A stretch of 62,948 nt of DNA from Rhodospirillales bacterium BBD 1991-14 (lineage in GTDB: Bacteria > Pseudomonadota > Alphaproteobacteria > Kiloniellales > Kiloniellaceae). The stretch lies in the NCBI GenBank assembly GCA_001657395.1, contig LYSY01000013.1:1-62948 (forward strand), in the 5' to 3' direction. The notes below the pieces were generated by a model. That model searched no databases and had not been told where the DNA came from. It saw only the letters and a list, made by a program, of their open reading frames with translations. Below, one piece after another: positions 20,107 to 29,007 of this stretch. Positions within the stretch are counted from its first letter, which is position 1. Each line of letters starts with the position of its first letter. The translations under genes were made by a program, and so were the position numbers.

Positions 20107-21456
20107 TCATGTCTCTGGAACTGTTGATCGCCTTGCCGCGCGCCGGTCGATCAGCGTGCGGATTCTCAGCTGGCGCTGCGCCGTGATCGGAAAGCGCCAG
20201 ACCAGCGCCACCGCGGCGACCTTGAACACCACCGGCGCCAGTCCGTAGAGCAGCGACAGGGCCCAGACTCCGTCCGTCTGGTCCGCTGCCGGATCGAAGC
20301 CGGCCAGCGCGAGCAGCGGGAAGGAAAGCCCGACCGCCAGCGCGAGCGCCAGCTTGGTCGCCACGCCCCATAGCCCGAAGTAGACGCCCGCCCGCTCCTG
20401 GCCGCTGCGCAGGCTGTCCAGATCCACCACGTCGGCCTGGATTGCCGGCGGCAGCGCGAGGTCGGCCCCCAGAGCGAAGCCGGAGAGCACGCAGATCACC
20501 AGGAAGGCCCAGGTGTCCCCCGGTCCCAGGAACGGCACCCAGACGAAGACCGCGCAGGCCAGAGCCATCGCCGTACACCAGGCGCGATGCTTGCCGATGC
20601 GCGCGGCCAGCCGCAGCCAGAGCGGCAGGGCGGCGATCCCGCAGGCAAAGTAGGTGAGGAGGAGTGGTCCGGTCCAAGATTCCGCGTCCAAAGCAAACTT
20701 CACGAACAACAGGAACAGCGTGGCTGGCAGCCCGACGGCTATCCCATTGAGGAAATAGGCCGAAACCAGCCTCAGGAAAGGGCCGTTTCGCAACAAAATG
20801 GCCAGTGAGCGGCGCCAGGGAAGGGGTGGCGGCGGTTGCAGCCGGGGCTCCTGCACGGCGAAGCAGGTAATGGCAACTCCAGGTGGTAGCAATACTACAA
20901 CTGCAATCAGGAGCCACAGCAGGGTCAAGGCGCGGTCTTCGCCGGTAAAGCTCGGCAGAGCCGCGGCACCGACCGTCCCGACGACCACGAAAGCCTCGCG
21001 CCAGGCGGTAATGCGGCTGCGCTCGTTGTAGCTCTTGGAGAGCTCGGCGCCCCAGGCGGAATAGGGCAGCAGGATCATGGTGCTGCCGAGGTAAAGCAGC
21101 ATGGTCCATCCGGCGAGGTAGACGACACCAACCCCGGGCGGCGGCTGGAACAGGAACCAGGCGCTGATCAGCAGCAGCGGCACTCCCAGCAGCATCCAGG
21201 GGCGCCGGCGGCCCCACCGCGTCGGGAAGGCATCGGAGAGGCGGCCCATGAGCGGATCGGTCAGCAGATCCCAGACCCGCGCCACAAGCAAGGCCGCCCC
21301 GACCGCTGCCAGGCCCAGGCCCATCTCTTCAGCGTAGAAGGGTGGCAGGTAGACGTAGAGCGGCACCCCCAGCGCCGCCAGAGGCAGCCCGGGCAGGCCA
21401 TATGCGAAAAGGGCGGACCGCGACAGGCCCGCGCCGCCGGCGCTCTGCTGTGTCAC
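20107..21456 (-). CDS. MFS transporter of the GPH (MelB-like) cation symporter type
   Basis: The 449-residue protein has about twelve hydrophobic segments. The loop between helices 2 and 3 reads DLLTDPLMGRLSDAFPTRWG then RRRPWMLLG, the GPH/MelB signature. Characterised relatives take up sugars with Na+ or H+, but members in lipid-modification clusters have no known substrate. It starts 4 bp after the methyltransferase stop and ends 1 bp before the DUF3833 gene. The cargo may be a lipid or lipid precursor (inference). Confidence 0.87.
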   Translation of the reverse strand: MTQQSAGGAGLSRSALFAYGLPGLPLAALGVPLYVYLPPFYAEEMGLGLAAVGAALLVARVWDLLTDPLMGRLSDAFPTRWGRRRPWMLLGVPLLLISAWFLFQPPPGVGVVYLAGWTMLLYLGSTMILLPYSAWGAELSKSYNERSRITAWREAFVVVGTVGAAALPSFTGEDRALTLLWLLIAVVVLLPPGVAITCFAVQEPRLQPPPPLPWRRSLAILLRNGPFLRLVSAYFLNGIAVGLPATLFLLFVKFALDAESWTGPLLLTYFACGIAALPLWLRLAARIGKHRAWCTAMALACAVFVWVPFLGPGDTWAFLVICVLSGFALGADLALPPAIQADVVDLDSLRSGQERAGVYFGLWGVATKLALALAVGLSFPLLALAGFDPAADQTDGVWALSLLYGLAPVVFKVAAVALVWRFPITAQRQLRIRTLIDRRAARRSTVPET

Positions 21457-21460
21457 CGGT

Positions 21461-22672
21461 CTAGCCGCGGGAGAGGGCGATCTGACGGACGTCGATACGG
21501 CCGATTTTGAAGCCGACTGCGCAGTAGGCGAGGTAGTAGTGCCACATGCGCCGGAAGCGCTCGTCGAAGCCGAGGCCGGCGATGCGCGGCCAGGCGGACT
21601 CGAAGCGCTCCGACCAGGTCTTCAGGGTGCGGGCGTAGTCGAGGCCGAAGCCCTTGTCTCCTACCCACTCCAGGCCGGCCTGTTGCACGCAGGCTCTCAG
21701 GGCCGTTTGCGACGGCAGCATGCCGCCGGGAAAGATGTAGCGTTGGATAAAGTCCGCCCCGCGCCTGTAGGACCCCCAGATCGCATCGTCGATGGTGATG
21801 ATCTGCAGCGCAACGCGCCCATCCGGGCCCAGGGCCGAGCGCAGCTTGTCGAAGTAGATCGGCCAGTAGCGCTCGCCCACCGCCTCGAACATCTCGATGG
21901 AGGCGACCCGGTCGAAGCTGCCCGTGACGTCGCGGTAGTCCTGACGCCGGATCTCCACCCGCTCGGCGAGGCCGTCCTGGTGAACGCGCTTGCGTGCGTA
22001 GTTGTACTGCTCCTCGGAGATCGTGATCCCCGTGACCCGGCAGCCGGTCTGCTTGGCCGCATAGGCCGCGAAGCCGCCCCAGCCGCAGCCGACCTCCAGC
22101 AGGTGATGGTCGGGGGAGAGCTCGGCCAGCTCTGTCATCGCCTGGTACTTGTTCTGCTGGGCCGCTTCCAGGCTTTCATTGCCGGAGGCAAAGACCGCCG
22201 AAGAGTAGGTCATGCTGGGGTCCAGCCACTGCTCGTAAAAGGCGTTCCCCAGATCGTAGTGGTAGGCGATGTTGCGCCGGGAGCCGCCCTTGGAGTTCGG
22301 GCGCAGGAGATGCGGGATGCGGTGCAGGAGGCGCATGACCGGATGGCCGTTGACGACCTTCTGCCAGGCCGCCTCGTTGAGGGCGCCCAACTCAATCACG
22401 GCGGCCAGGTCGTCGGTCTCGAAGTCGCCGTCCATGTAGGCTTCGGCGAAGCCGTTGTGGCCGCCGAGCAGGAGCCGGCGGACGAAGCGGGGGCGGACCA
22501 CCCTGAGCGTGGCCGAGGGCCCGGGTTCTGCGCCCTCGAAGATCTGTCGCGACCCGTCCGGCAGTTCGAGAATGACCGAACCGGCGCGGAGACAACGGCC
22601 CAGGGTTATCAGCAAGCTGTAAGGACCGAGTGACACCAGACTGTTTTGCCTAAGGTTCATCGCGTTGTCCAT
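21461..22672 (-). CDS. Cyclopropane-fatty-acid-synthase-like SAM-dependent methyltransferase
   Basis: Read from MDNAMNLRQ at 22672 (403 residues); the longer frame to 22840 overlaps DUF1365 and is rejected. The N-terminal part resembles the lipid-binding domain of CFA synthases (LGGHNGFAEAYMDGDFETDD). The catalytic domain has YHYDLGNAFYEQWLDPSMTY, the SAM-binding LEVGCGWGGFAAYAA and VASIEMFEAVGERYW. CFA synthases add a methylene from SAM across unsaturated phospholipid acyl chains; relatives in such operons methylate fatty acids in other ways. The exact product is unknown. It is the third gene of the operon. Confidence 0.9.
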   Translation of the reverse strand: MDNAMNLRQNSLVSLGPYSLLITLGRCLRAGSVILELPDGSRQIFEGAEPGPSATLRVVRPRFVRRLLLGGHNGFAEAYMDGDFETDDLAAVIELGALNEAAWQKVVNGHPVMRLLHRIPHLLRPNSKGGSRRNIAYHYDLGNAFYEQWLDPSMTYSSAVFASGNESLEAAQQNKYQAMTELAELSPDHHLLEVGCGWGGFAAYAAKQTGCRVTGITISEEQYNYARKRVHQDGLAERVEIRRQDYRDVTGSFDRVASIEMFEAVGERYWPIYFDKLRSALGPDGRVALQIITIDDAIWGSYRRGADFIQRYIFPGGMLPSQTALRACVQQAGLEWVGDKGFGLDYARTLKTWSERFESAWPRIAGLGFDERFRRMWHYYLAYCAVGFKIGRIDVRQIALSRG

Positions 22673-22692
22673 ACGGGTTGTGCGGGGGAAGG

Positions 22693-23520
22693 CTAGGGGG
22701 CAACCGATGTCACCGCTTCGCCGGGCGGTGCGCCGCGGCGGTGGTAGCGGGCGCCTTTGCGCCAGATCCACAGCGCCTCCCAGTGAATGGCGGCCATCAC
22801 CTTGACCGTCATCAGCGGGTAGCGGAAGAAGGCGCGCCACAACCCACCGCGGTCGATTGCCACGCGGCGGCCGGTGAGCGTCGCCAACAGGATTTCCCCA
22901 TCAGGCACCGCCTGGCGGATCAGCACGGAGAGCTTCTCCCCGGGCTCGCGGAGGCGGAACCGGTAAGCGGCCGTCATCTCGATAAAGGGAGAAACGAAGA
23001 AGCCCTTCTCGCACCTTTGCAGGATCGGCCGGCCGCCTAGGTTACCGGCCGTCACCGGTATCAGGTAGCAGTGCTGCTCGCCGAAGGTGTTCTTCACCTC
23101 GTAGATGACCGCGCGCAGCGATCCGTCGCGGTGATGGCAGAACCAGAGTGTCAGCGGGTTGAAAACGTAACCCAGGATTCGCGGAAAGCAGAGCAGCCGG
23201 ATGGGTCCGCCCTGCAGATCGATGCCTGCGGCCGCGAGCTGCGCCTCGGCCCAGGGGCGCAGGGCCGTGCCGTCGCGCGGACCGTGATCGCGGTCATCGA
23301 AGCTGAAGATGTTGAAGCGGTTGTGAGAGAGCAGCGGCAGCCGGCGCACCAGGCCCGGCAACTCGTCCAGATCAACAAAGAGCGAGAACACGCCGTAGCT
23401 GAAGCGATGGGAGAACGGCCGCAGGCGCCGATGCATGACCTGCCCGAAGTAGAGACAGGACCGCGACGAAGAGCGGTCCTCGCCATTCCTTTGGTTCGAC
23501 GGTTGTGGTGACGATGTCAC
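22693..23520 (-). CDS. DUF1365 family protein
   Basis: This 275-residue protein starts at GTG 23520, overlapping the upstream stop by 4 bases. It carries the DUF1365 features CLYFGQVMHRRLRPFSHRFS, NRFNIFSFDDRDHG and RILGYVFNPLTLWFCH (first quoted in core). No biochemical function is established for the family. It almost always lies between an amine-oxidase-like FAD protein and a CFA-synthase-like enzyme, as here, so it probably acts on the same lipid. Confidence 0.9.
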   Translation of the reverse strand: MTSSPQPSNQRNGEDRSSSRSCLYFGQVMHRRLRPFSHRFSYGVFSLFVDLDELPGLVRRLPLLSHNRFNIFSFDDRDHGPRDGTALRPWAEAQLAAAGIDLQGGPIRLLCFPRILGYVFNPLTLWFCHHRDGSLRAVIYEVKNTFGEQHCYLIPVTAGNLGGRPILQRCEKGFFVSPFIEMTAAYRFRLREPGEKLSVLIRQAVPDGEILLATLTGRRVAIDRGGLWRAFFRYPLMTVKVMAAIHWEALWIWRKGARYHRRGAPPGEAVTSVAP

Positions 23521-24875
23521 TCGGCCGCCTCCAGCAGCGACGCCGGCACCACCGCCTCGGCCGCCGGGCTGCGCGGCACCACATGCCGTGCCCAGGGGGC
23601 GGGGGAACCCAAGGCCGCGGCAACGCCGAGGCCCGCCTGCAGGCCGTCCTCATGAAAGCCGTAGCCGCAGTAGGCGCCGCAGAACCAAAGGCGGTTCATG
23701 CCCTGGATATCCGGCAGATCTTTCTGCGCCTTGAGGGCGCCGGCATCGAACAGCGGGTGATCATAAATCAGGTCGCGCAAGACGCTCTCGGCGGCGGGCT
23801 CGCGCTCCGGGTTCAGGGTCACGAAAAGCGGATGCCGGCGGTCGATGTTCTGCAGCCGGTTCATCCAGTAGGTGACGGAGACCTTTCCGTGATGACGATG
23901 GCTGGCAGCGTGCGCTTCGGCGGAGGCTCCGCTGGTGTAGTTCCAACTCGCCCAGGCGCCGCGGCGGCGCGGCATCAAGGTGATGTCGTTGTGCAGCACG
24001 GCGCGGTTCTTCTCGTAACGGAAGGCGCTCAGGATCCTTCGCTCTGCCGGTGTTGCCTCGCTGCCGAGAATGCGCAGGGCCTGATCGGCGTGGCAGGCGA
24101 GAATGACCTGATCGAAGCGCTCTTCTTCGGTGCCGGGCACCTGCAGGTAGACACCCTGGGGCGTGCGGCGCAGCCGCCCGATGGGGCTGCGGAGGCGCAC
24201 CTTGCCGCGCAGGCCCTTGGCGATGCGCTGAACGTATTCCCGGCTGCCGCCGGAAACGGTGCGCCACTGCGGGCGCCCTGTCAGAAGCAGCAGCCCGTGG
24301 TTCTCGCAGAACTGAATGAAGGAGCGCGCCGGAAAGGCCAGCATTTCGTCCAGCGGCGCCGACCATATGGCCGAGCCCATGGGCAGGAGGTGATCGCGGG
24401 TGAAGGCATCGCCGTAGCCGCCGTGATCGAGCAGTTCGCCCAGGCTCATGCCGGCGGTTTCCGCCTCCAGCATAGCGCCCGGTGCATCCCTGTAGAAGCG
24501 CAGCAGGTCGCGCAGCATCGACCAGAAGCGCGGGCTCAGGAGGTTGCGCTTTTGAACGAAGAGCCCGGCGAAGCTGCCGCAGTACTCCAGGCGCCCGTCG
24601 TCGAGAGAGACCGAGAACGACATGTCGCTCCGCTCTGTCGGCACCGCCAGGGCGTCGAAGAGACGCGTCAGGTTCGGATAGGCCTGATCGTTGTAGACAA
24701 TGAATCCGGTATCGACGGGAAGATTGCCATCCTTGGTGGCTACATCCACCGTGTGCGAGTGCCCGCCAAGGCGATCGTCCGCTTCAAACAGTGTTACATC
24801 GTGACAAGAGTCCAGCGCCCAGGCTGCGCCCAATCCGGTAATGCCACTGCCAACAACCGCAATCTTCATACTCAT
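23517..24875 (-). CDS. FAD-dependent amine-oxidase-like flavoprotein (COG2907 type)
   Basis: The 452-residue protein opens with the dinucleotide-binding motif KIAVVGSGITGLGAAWAL and the following FEADDRLGGHSHTVDV, typical of the FAD/NAD(P)-binding NAD-amine-oxidase-like group. The C-terminal part has GLQAGLGVAAAL, which completes the FAD site. It heads the five-gene minus operon. Relatives in cyclopropane- or furan-fatty-acid gene sets are proposed to oxidise or desaturate acyl chains; the reaction here is not known. Start 24875 is used; an ATG two codons on is possible. Confidence 0.88.
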   Translation of the reverse strand: MSMKIAVVGSGITGLGAAWALDSCHDVTLFEADDRLGGHSHTVDVATKDGNLPVDTGFIVYNDQAYPNLTRLFDALAVPTERSDMSFSVSLDDGRLEYCGSFAGLFVQKRNLLSPRFWSMLRDLLRFYRDAPGAMLEAETAGMSLGELLDHGGYGDAFTRDHLLPMGSAIWSAPLDEMLAFPARSFIQFCENHGLLLLTGRPQWRTVSGGSREYVQRIAKGLRGKVRLRSPIGRLRRTPQGVYLQVPGTEEERFDQVILACHADQALRILGSEATPAERRILSAFRYEKNRAVLHNDITLMPRRRGAWASWNYTSGASAEAHAASHRHHGKVSVTYWMNRLQNIDRRHPLFVTLNPEREPAAESVLRDLIYDHPLFDAGALKAQKDLPDIQGMNRLWFCGAYCGYGFHEDGLQAGLGVAAALGSPAPWARHVVPRSPAAEAVVPASLLEAAE

Positions 24876-25105
24876 CCCTTGCTTTTCTTTGCGCCGCTTT
24901 CCGATCCCCGGCGCGTCGAGCGTCTCGGAACCTGAACTGCGCTGCGTGTCCCCACCTTGTCCGGCTTCGACGCCTTACGGAACCCGGTTCGGCCGCCGCG
25001 ATGGCAAGCCGCTTCTTGCTATGCTGGGTGCTGATTGAACTGCTGACTCCCACCTGCCACCCATCACAGGATATAAACCCCGACGTGCTCATATCCACTT
25101 GTGCT

Positions 25106-25133
25106 GATACGCTGCTAAACCCTTAATGGATCA
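25106..25133 (-). promoter_or_regulatory. Candidate ECF (RpoE/ChrR-type) sigma promoter of the lipid operon
   Basis: On the minus strand TGATCC (25133-25128) is followed after 16 bp by CGTATC (25111-25106), similar to the TGATCC-type -35 of the singlet-oxygen ECF sigma factors. It faces the five-gene minus operon, but is about 230 bp from the first start codon, which weakens the call. The 369-bp divergent space 24876-25244 otherwise holds no gene. A promoter for rarA should also lie there but could not be placed. Confidence 0.4.
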
Positions 25134-25244
25134 TGAAAAGTGGCGGCCTCCGGCAGAACATGAAAAGCTGGGCGCCGGGGAGCAGGTTTGCTCGGTCGCA
25201 GGGGCGACAGCGAAACGGCACGGGACGACAGAACCTTCAGTGTT

Positions 25245-26552
25245 ATGACGGGATTGTTTGAAAGTCAGGCCCCAAGGCCTCTGGCAGACCGGCTGCGTCC
25301 GCAGAGCCTGGCGGAGGTCGTCGGCCAGGACCATGTGCTCGCCGCCGATGCGCCGCTCGGGCGCATGGTCAAGGGCGGACGCCTGGCGTCCCTGATTCTT
25401 TGGGGACCGCCGGGCTGCGGCAAGACCACCATCGCCCGCCTGCTGGCGCAGGAAACGACGCTGGAGTTCGAACCTCTCTCTGCCGTGTTCTCCGGCGTCG
25501 CCGACCTGCGCAAGGTCTTCGACCGCGCCAAGCAACGCCGCCTCGGCGGGCGCGGCACCTTGCTGTTCGTCGACGAGATCCATCGCTTCAACCGCGCCCA
25601 GCAGGACGGATTTCTGCCCTATGTCGAGGACGGCACCGTCATCCTGGTCGGGGCCACGACCGAAAACCCTTCCTTTGAACTGAACCCCGCTTTGCTGTCG
25701 CGCTGTCAGGTGCTGGTTCTGAAGCGACTGGAGGACACTGCGCTGCGTGAACTGCTGGCGCGGGTCGAGGCGCTGGAGGGGCGCGACCTGCCGCTGTCGA
25801 CGGACGCCCGGGCGGCCCTGATCGCCATGGCCGACGGCGATGGGCGCTACCTGCTGAATTTGGCCGAAGAGGTGCTGACCCTGGCACCGGACCAGCCCCT
25901 CGACAGTGCTGGGCTGGCGGCCGTGGTTCAGAAACGCGTACCGATCTACGACAAAGGGCAGGAGAGCCACTACAACCTGATCTCGGCCCTGCACAAGTCG
26001 CTGCGCGGGTCCGACTGCGATGCGGCGCTTTATTGGTTTGCCCGCATGTTGGCCGGTGGCGAAGACCCGCATTTCATCGCCCGCCGCCTGGTCCGCTTCG
26101 CCGTCGAAGACATCGGCCTGGCCGACCCTGACGCTCTGCCCCAGAGCATCGCGGCCTGGCAGGCCTTCGAGCGCATCGGCTCTCCCGAAGGCGAACTGGC
26201 GCTGGCCCAGGCCGTGATCTACCTGGCGACCGCGCCCAAGTCCAACGCCGCTTACAAGGCCTACAGCGGCGCTGCGCGCAGCGCCAAGGACAGCGGCTCC
26301 CTGGCGCCGCCGGCCCACATCCTTAATGCGCCGACGTCGCTGATGCGCAACCTGGGATATGGTCGTGGGTATAACTACGACCACGACGCACCGGAGGCTT
26401 TTTCGGGACAGGATTATTTTCCCGATAGCCTGGAGCGCCAGACCTTCTATCAGCCCGTGGAACGAGGGTTCGAGCGGGAGATCCGCAAGCGCCTGGATTA
26501 CTGGGCGAGGCTGCGCCAGCGCCGGCAGGGGGAGGAGGAGGGCGACTCCTGA
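25245..26552 (+). CDS. rarA: Replication-associated recombination protein A (RarA/MgsA AAA+ ATPase)
   Basis: ATG 25245 gives 435 residues, the family length, starting MTGLFESQAPRPLADRLRPQ; the frame upstream of it is unsupported. Walker A is WGPPGCGKTTIARLL and Walker B LLFVDEIHRFNRAQQDGFLP, followed by sensor ATTENPSFELNPALLSRCQ. The C-terminal half has the RarA tetramerisation region (SALHKSLRGSDCDAALYWFA). RarA resembles clamp loaders and acts at stalled replication forks and gaps. Two small hairpins lie just downstream. Confidence 0.95.
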   Translation: MTGLFESQAPRPLADRLRPQSLAEVVGQDHVLAADAPLGRMVKGGRLASLILWGPPGCGKTTIARLLAQETTLEFEPLSAVFSGVADLRKVFDRAKQRRLGGRGTLLFVDEIHRFNRAQQDGFLPYVEDGTVILVGATTENPSFELNPALLSRCQVLVLKRLEDTALRELLARVEALEGRDLPLSTDARAALIAMADGDGRYLLNLAEEVLTLAPDQPLDSAGLAAVVQKRVPIYDKGQESHYNLISALHKSLRGSDCDAALYWFARMLAGGEDPHFIARRLVRFAVEDIGLADPDALPQSIAAWQAFERIGSPEGELALAQAVIYLATAPKSNAAYKAYSGAARSAKDSGSLAPPAHILNAPTSLMRNLGYGRGYNYDHDAPEAFSGQDYFPDSLERQTFYQPVERGFEREIRKRLDYWARLRQRRQGEEEGDS

Positions 26553-26620
26553 GGCAGCCTTGCGTTTGGTGCGCGGCTGCTATTCCGCCTTGCTTATTGT
26601 CCCTTCTGCCAATGCTCGTA

Positions 26621-26663
26621 CTTTGTCACCGGGACAAAGCTTCTCGCTCCGCTTAGGGCGAGA
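26621..26663 (+). other. Two adjacent hairpins in the rarA downstream spacer
   Basis: CTTTGTC (26621-26627) pairs with GACAAAG (26633-26639) around a 5-base loop. Three bases later TCTCGC (26642-26647) pairs with GCGAGA (26658-26663). No T-run follows either. They lie 40 bp before the next gene and could act in transcript-end formation or leader structure of the next mRNA. Confidence 0.4.
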
Positions 26664-26705
26664 GGGGCAGCCTATTCGGAATCACTAGGCTTATAGGGGC
26701 GTTAT

Positions 26706-27371
26706 ATGGCCAACTACTGCGTGCCTGACAAAGGCAAAGCAGCTTTACTCTGTATCTCCGCTCAACGTGATTTCATAACGCCCGGCTCTCCTTTGCGGGC
26801 CTGCGGCGTGCGCTCCGCGCTGCCGAGAATGCGCAAGCTGCTGGAGGCCTTTCGCGAGGAAGGGGCGCCCGTCTTCCATTCGGTCAGGCTCTACAAGGCC
26901 GACGGCTCCAACGTGGATGCCTGCCGCCGCCAGGCTGTCGAGGAAGGCATGCGCATCCTCATGCCCGGCACCCTGGGCGCGGAGTTGATCGACGAGGTCA
27001 AGCCCAGTGCCGGCGTGCGTCTGGACCCGGAGGTGCTGCTGGCGGGCGGTTTCCAGCCGATCGGCGAGAACGAGTTCGTCCACTACCGTCCGCGCTGGGG
27101 CGCCTTTCACGATACCGGCCTGGAGGCCAGGCTGCGCGAGCTGGAGGTCACCACCCTGGTGATCTGCGGCTTCAGCTTCTCGACCGGCGGCCGGGCCTCG
27201 GTCTACGAGGCCTCGGCGCGGGACTTCCGCATCGTGCTGGTCGCCGATGCGCTCTGCAACGCGACCGAGGATTCGGTCCGCGAGCTCGGCCGCATGGGCG
27301 TCTACCTGATGGACAGTGCCAACTGCATGAGCTGGCTGGGCAACGGCGGTCCCCGATCGGCCGCGGCCTAG
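26706..27371 (+). CDS. Isochorismatase-fold (cysteine hydrolase family) protein lacking the catalytic cysteine
   Basis: The 221-residue protein keeps the family aspartate in LLCISAQRDFITPG and the typical HYRPRWGAFHDTGLEARLRE (both in part). In the subfamily I recall, the active-site stretch is like G-x-N-F-P-N-C-P-R-T-S-I-Y-E-A-S; here it is GFSFSTGGRASVYEASARDF. The rest aligns residue for residue, but Gly stands at the nucleophile position. It may therefore be a binding or regulatory protein, or use another mechanism. Other cysteines (C4, C16, C43, for example) are not at the site. It is a single gene between rarA and crcB. Confidence 0.8.
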   Translation: MANYCVPDKGKAALLCISAQRDFITPGSPLRACGVRSALPRMRKLLEAFREEGAPVFHSVRLYKADGSNVDACRRQAVEEGMRILMPGTLGAELIDEVKPSAGVRLDPEVLLAGGFQPIGENEFVHYRPRWGAFHDTGLEARLRELEVTTLVICGFSFSTGGRASVYEASARDFRIVLVADALCNATEDSVRELGRMGVYLMDSANCMSWLGNGGPRSAAA

Positions 27372-27498
27372 GGCCGATCCGCTCTGACCGGCCCGCCGGC
27401 TTCTGCTTCTCAGGCGTTTGCACCGCTGACCCCACTTTGTTAGCTAGAGACAGTCTCCGCGGCCGCGAAGGCGCTCGGCGAGCAAAGAGGCAAGGCCT

Positions 27499-27894
27499 AT
27501 GCAGTTTCAGATCCTGATCGCGGTTGCCCTGGGCGGCGCTCTGGGTGCTCTCGGGCGCTATGCCATGGTGTCTCAGGTCAGTCATGCGCTCGGCCCCTGG
27601 CTCGGCGGTTTTCCGCTGGGTACCCTTGGCGTCAACGTCCTCGGGTCTTTCGCGATGGGTCTGCTGGTCGAGGTCTTCGCGTTGGCCTGGTCGCCGCCGG
27701 AGGCCCTGCGCGCCCTGCTGACGGTCGGCCTGCTCGGCGCCTTCACCACCTTTTCCACCTTTTCGATGGAGGCCGTGCTGCTGTACGAGCGCGGCGCCCT
27801 CGTGCAGGCCGCGGTCTACATCGCCGCTTCCGTCGTGCTTTCCATTGCCGGGTTCGTCGCAGGCCTTGCGCTGATCCGCGCCATCTTCGCCTGA
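27499..27894 (+). CDS. crcB: Fluoride ion channel CrcB/FluC
   Basis: The 131-residue, four-helix membrane protein has GGALGALGRYAMVS at the start, PLGTLGVNVLGSFAMGLLVE in the middle and GLLGAFTTFSTFSMEAV, the Phe-rich stretch lining the fluoride path in dual-topology Fluc channels. It protects the cytoplasm from fluoride. No fluoride riboswitch is recognisable in the 127-bp upstream spacer. The RluA-type gene follows 10 bp later, a common alphaproteobacterial pairing. Confidence 0.95.
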   Translation: MQFQILIAVALGGALGALGRYAMVSQVSHALGPWLGGFPLGTLGVNVLGSFAMGLLVEVFALAWSPPEALRALLTVGLLGAFTTFSTFSMEAVLLYERGALVQAAVYIAASVVLSIAGFVAGLALIRAIFA

Positions 27895-27904
27895 GCGTGC
27901 CGGC

Positions 27905-28945
27905 ATGAGCGGGGTCCAGAAAGTCGCGATCGAGGCGGAGGAGGCGGGTCAACGCCTGGACCGCTGGTTCCGGCAGCGCTTTCCGCAGGTGACCCAGGGG
28001 CGTCTGGAAAAGTGGCTGCGGAAGGGCGAAGTCCGGCTGGACGGCAAGCGTGCCAAGTCCGCCAGCCGGATCGAGGCTGGCCAGATCGTCCGGGTCCCGC
28101 CGCTGCCCGCAGCCGACGACGTCCGCCCGCCTGCAGGACCAAAGCCGCAGCGGCTCTCCGCAGCGGAGGCGGCCGACCTCAAGGCACGGGTGCTTTACAG
28201 CGACGATACGGTGATCGCCTTAGACAAGCCGGCAGGCCTGGCGGTCCAGGGCGGCAGCGGCCAGAGCCGCCACCTGGATGGGATGCTGGAGGCCTTGAGG
28301 CTGGGCGCGGCGGAACGGCCCAGGCTCGTCCACCGCCTCGACAAGGACACTGCCGGCGTCCTGCTGCTGGCGCGCAGCGCCGCCGCGGCGCGCGCCCTGA
28401 CGGCGGCCTTTCGCGCGAAGACGACCCAGAAGGTCTACTGGGCGCTGCTCAGCGGTGTACCCCGCCAGAGACGCGGCCTGATCGATCTGCCCCTGGCGAA
28501 GCGCCAGACCGGGGCCGGCGAGGCCATGGCCCCGGCAGAAGAAGAGGGCAAGCCGGCACAAACCCTGTTCCGCGTCGTGCAGACCTACAAGGACCGGCTT
28601 GCCTGGGTTGTGCTGATGCCCCTGACCGGGCGCACCCACCAGCTCCGCGTCCACTGCGCAGCCTTGGGCGCGCCCATCGTCGGTGACGGCAAGTACGGCG
28701 GGCGGGCGGCCTTCCCGGACAAGCCTGAGCTGCCGAAGACGCTACACCTGCTGGCAAGGGAACTGGCGCTGCCCCATCCGGAGGATGGCACGACGCTGCG
28801 GGTGGTCGCAGCGCTGCCGCCGCATATGGCCGAGAGTTGGGAAGTGCTGGGTTTCGACCCGGTGCAGGGAGATGCCGCGCTGGACGGCCTCTTGAGCTAT
28901 GCGGAGGGCCTCAGCCATTCGCCCCGGCGCGGCCGCGGGGTCTGA
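27905..28945 (+). CDS. RluA-family 23S rRNA pseudouridine synthase (RluC-like)
   Basis: This 346-residue protein has an N-terminal S4 RNA-binding domain (QRLDRWFRQRFPQVTQGRLE, in part, residues 16-65). The catalytic motif is RLVHRLDKDTAGVLLLARS, with D146 as the nucleophile. GRTHQLRVHCAALGAPIVGD follows at about residue 240. The S4 plus catalytic layout fits RluC or RluD, which modify 23S rRNA; RluC is favoured by context with crcB and a HAD phosphatase, but the target cannot be read from sequence. Confidence 0.9.
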   Translation: MSGVQKVAIEAEEAGQRLDRWFRQRFPQVTQGRLEKWLRKGEVRLDGKRAKSASRIEAGQIVRVPPLPAADDVRPPAGPKPQRLSAAEAADLKARVLYSDDTVIALDKPAGLAVQGGSGQSRHLDGMLEALRLGAAERPRLVHRLDKDTAGVLLLARSAAAARALTAAFRAKTTQKVYWALLSGVPRQRRGLIDLPLAKRQTGAGEAMAPAEEEGKPAQTLFRVVQTYKDRLAWVVLMPLTGRTHQLRVHCAALGAPIVGDGKYGGRAAFPDKPELPKTLHLLARELALPHPEDGTTLRVVAALPPHMAESWEVLGFDPVQGDAALDGLLSYAEGLSHSPRRGRGV

Positions 28946-29007
28946 TACAGCGCTGCTTTTTCGCTGGCTGCCGTCAGGATCCCCGCGCCGCCGGGATGGT
29001 GGGGAGA

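Noticed and set aside
22673-22840. N-terminal extension of the CFA-like methyltransferase
   Set aside because: It overlaps the end of DUF1365, and family similarity begins only at about MNLRQ.
27372-27498. Fluoride riboswitch before crcB
   Set aside because: I looked for the conserved crcB-motif elements in the spacer and saw none.
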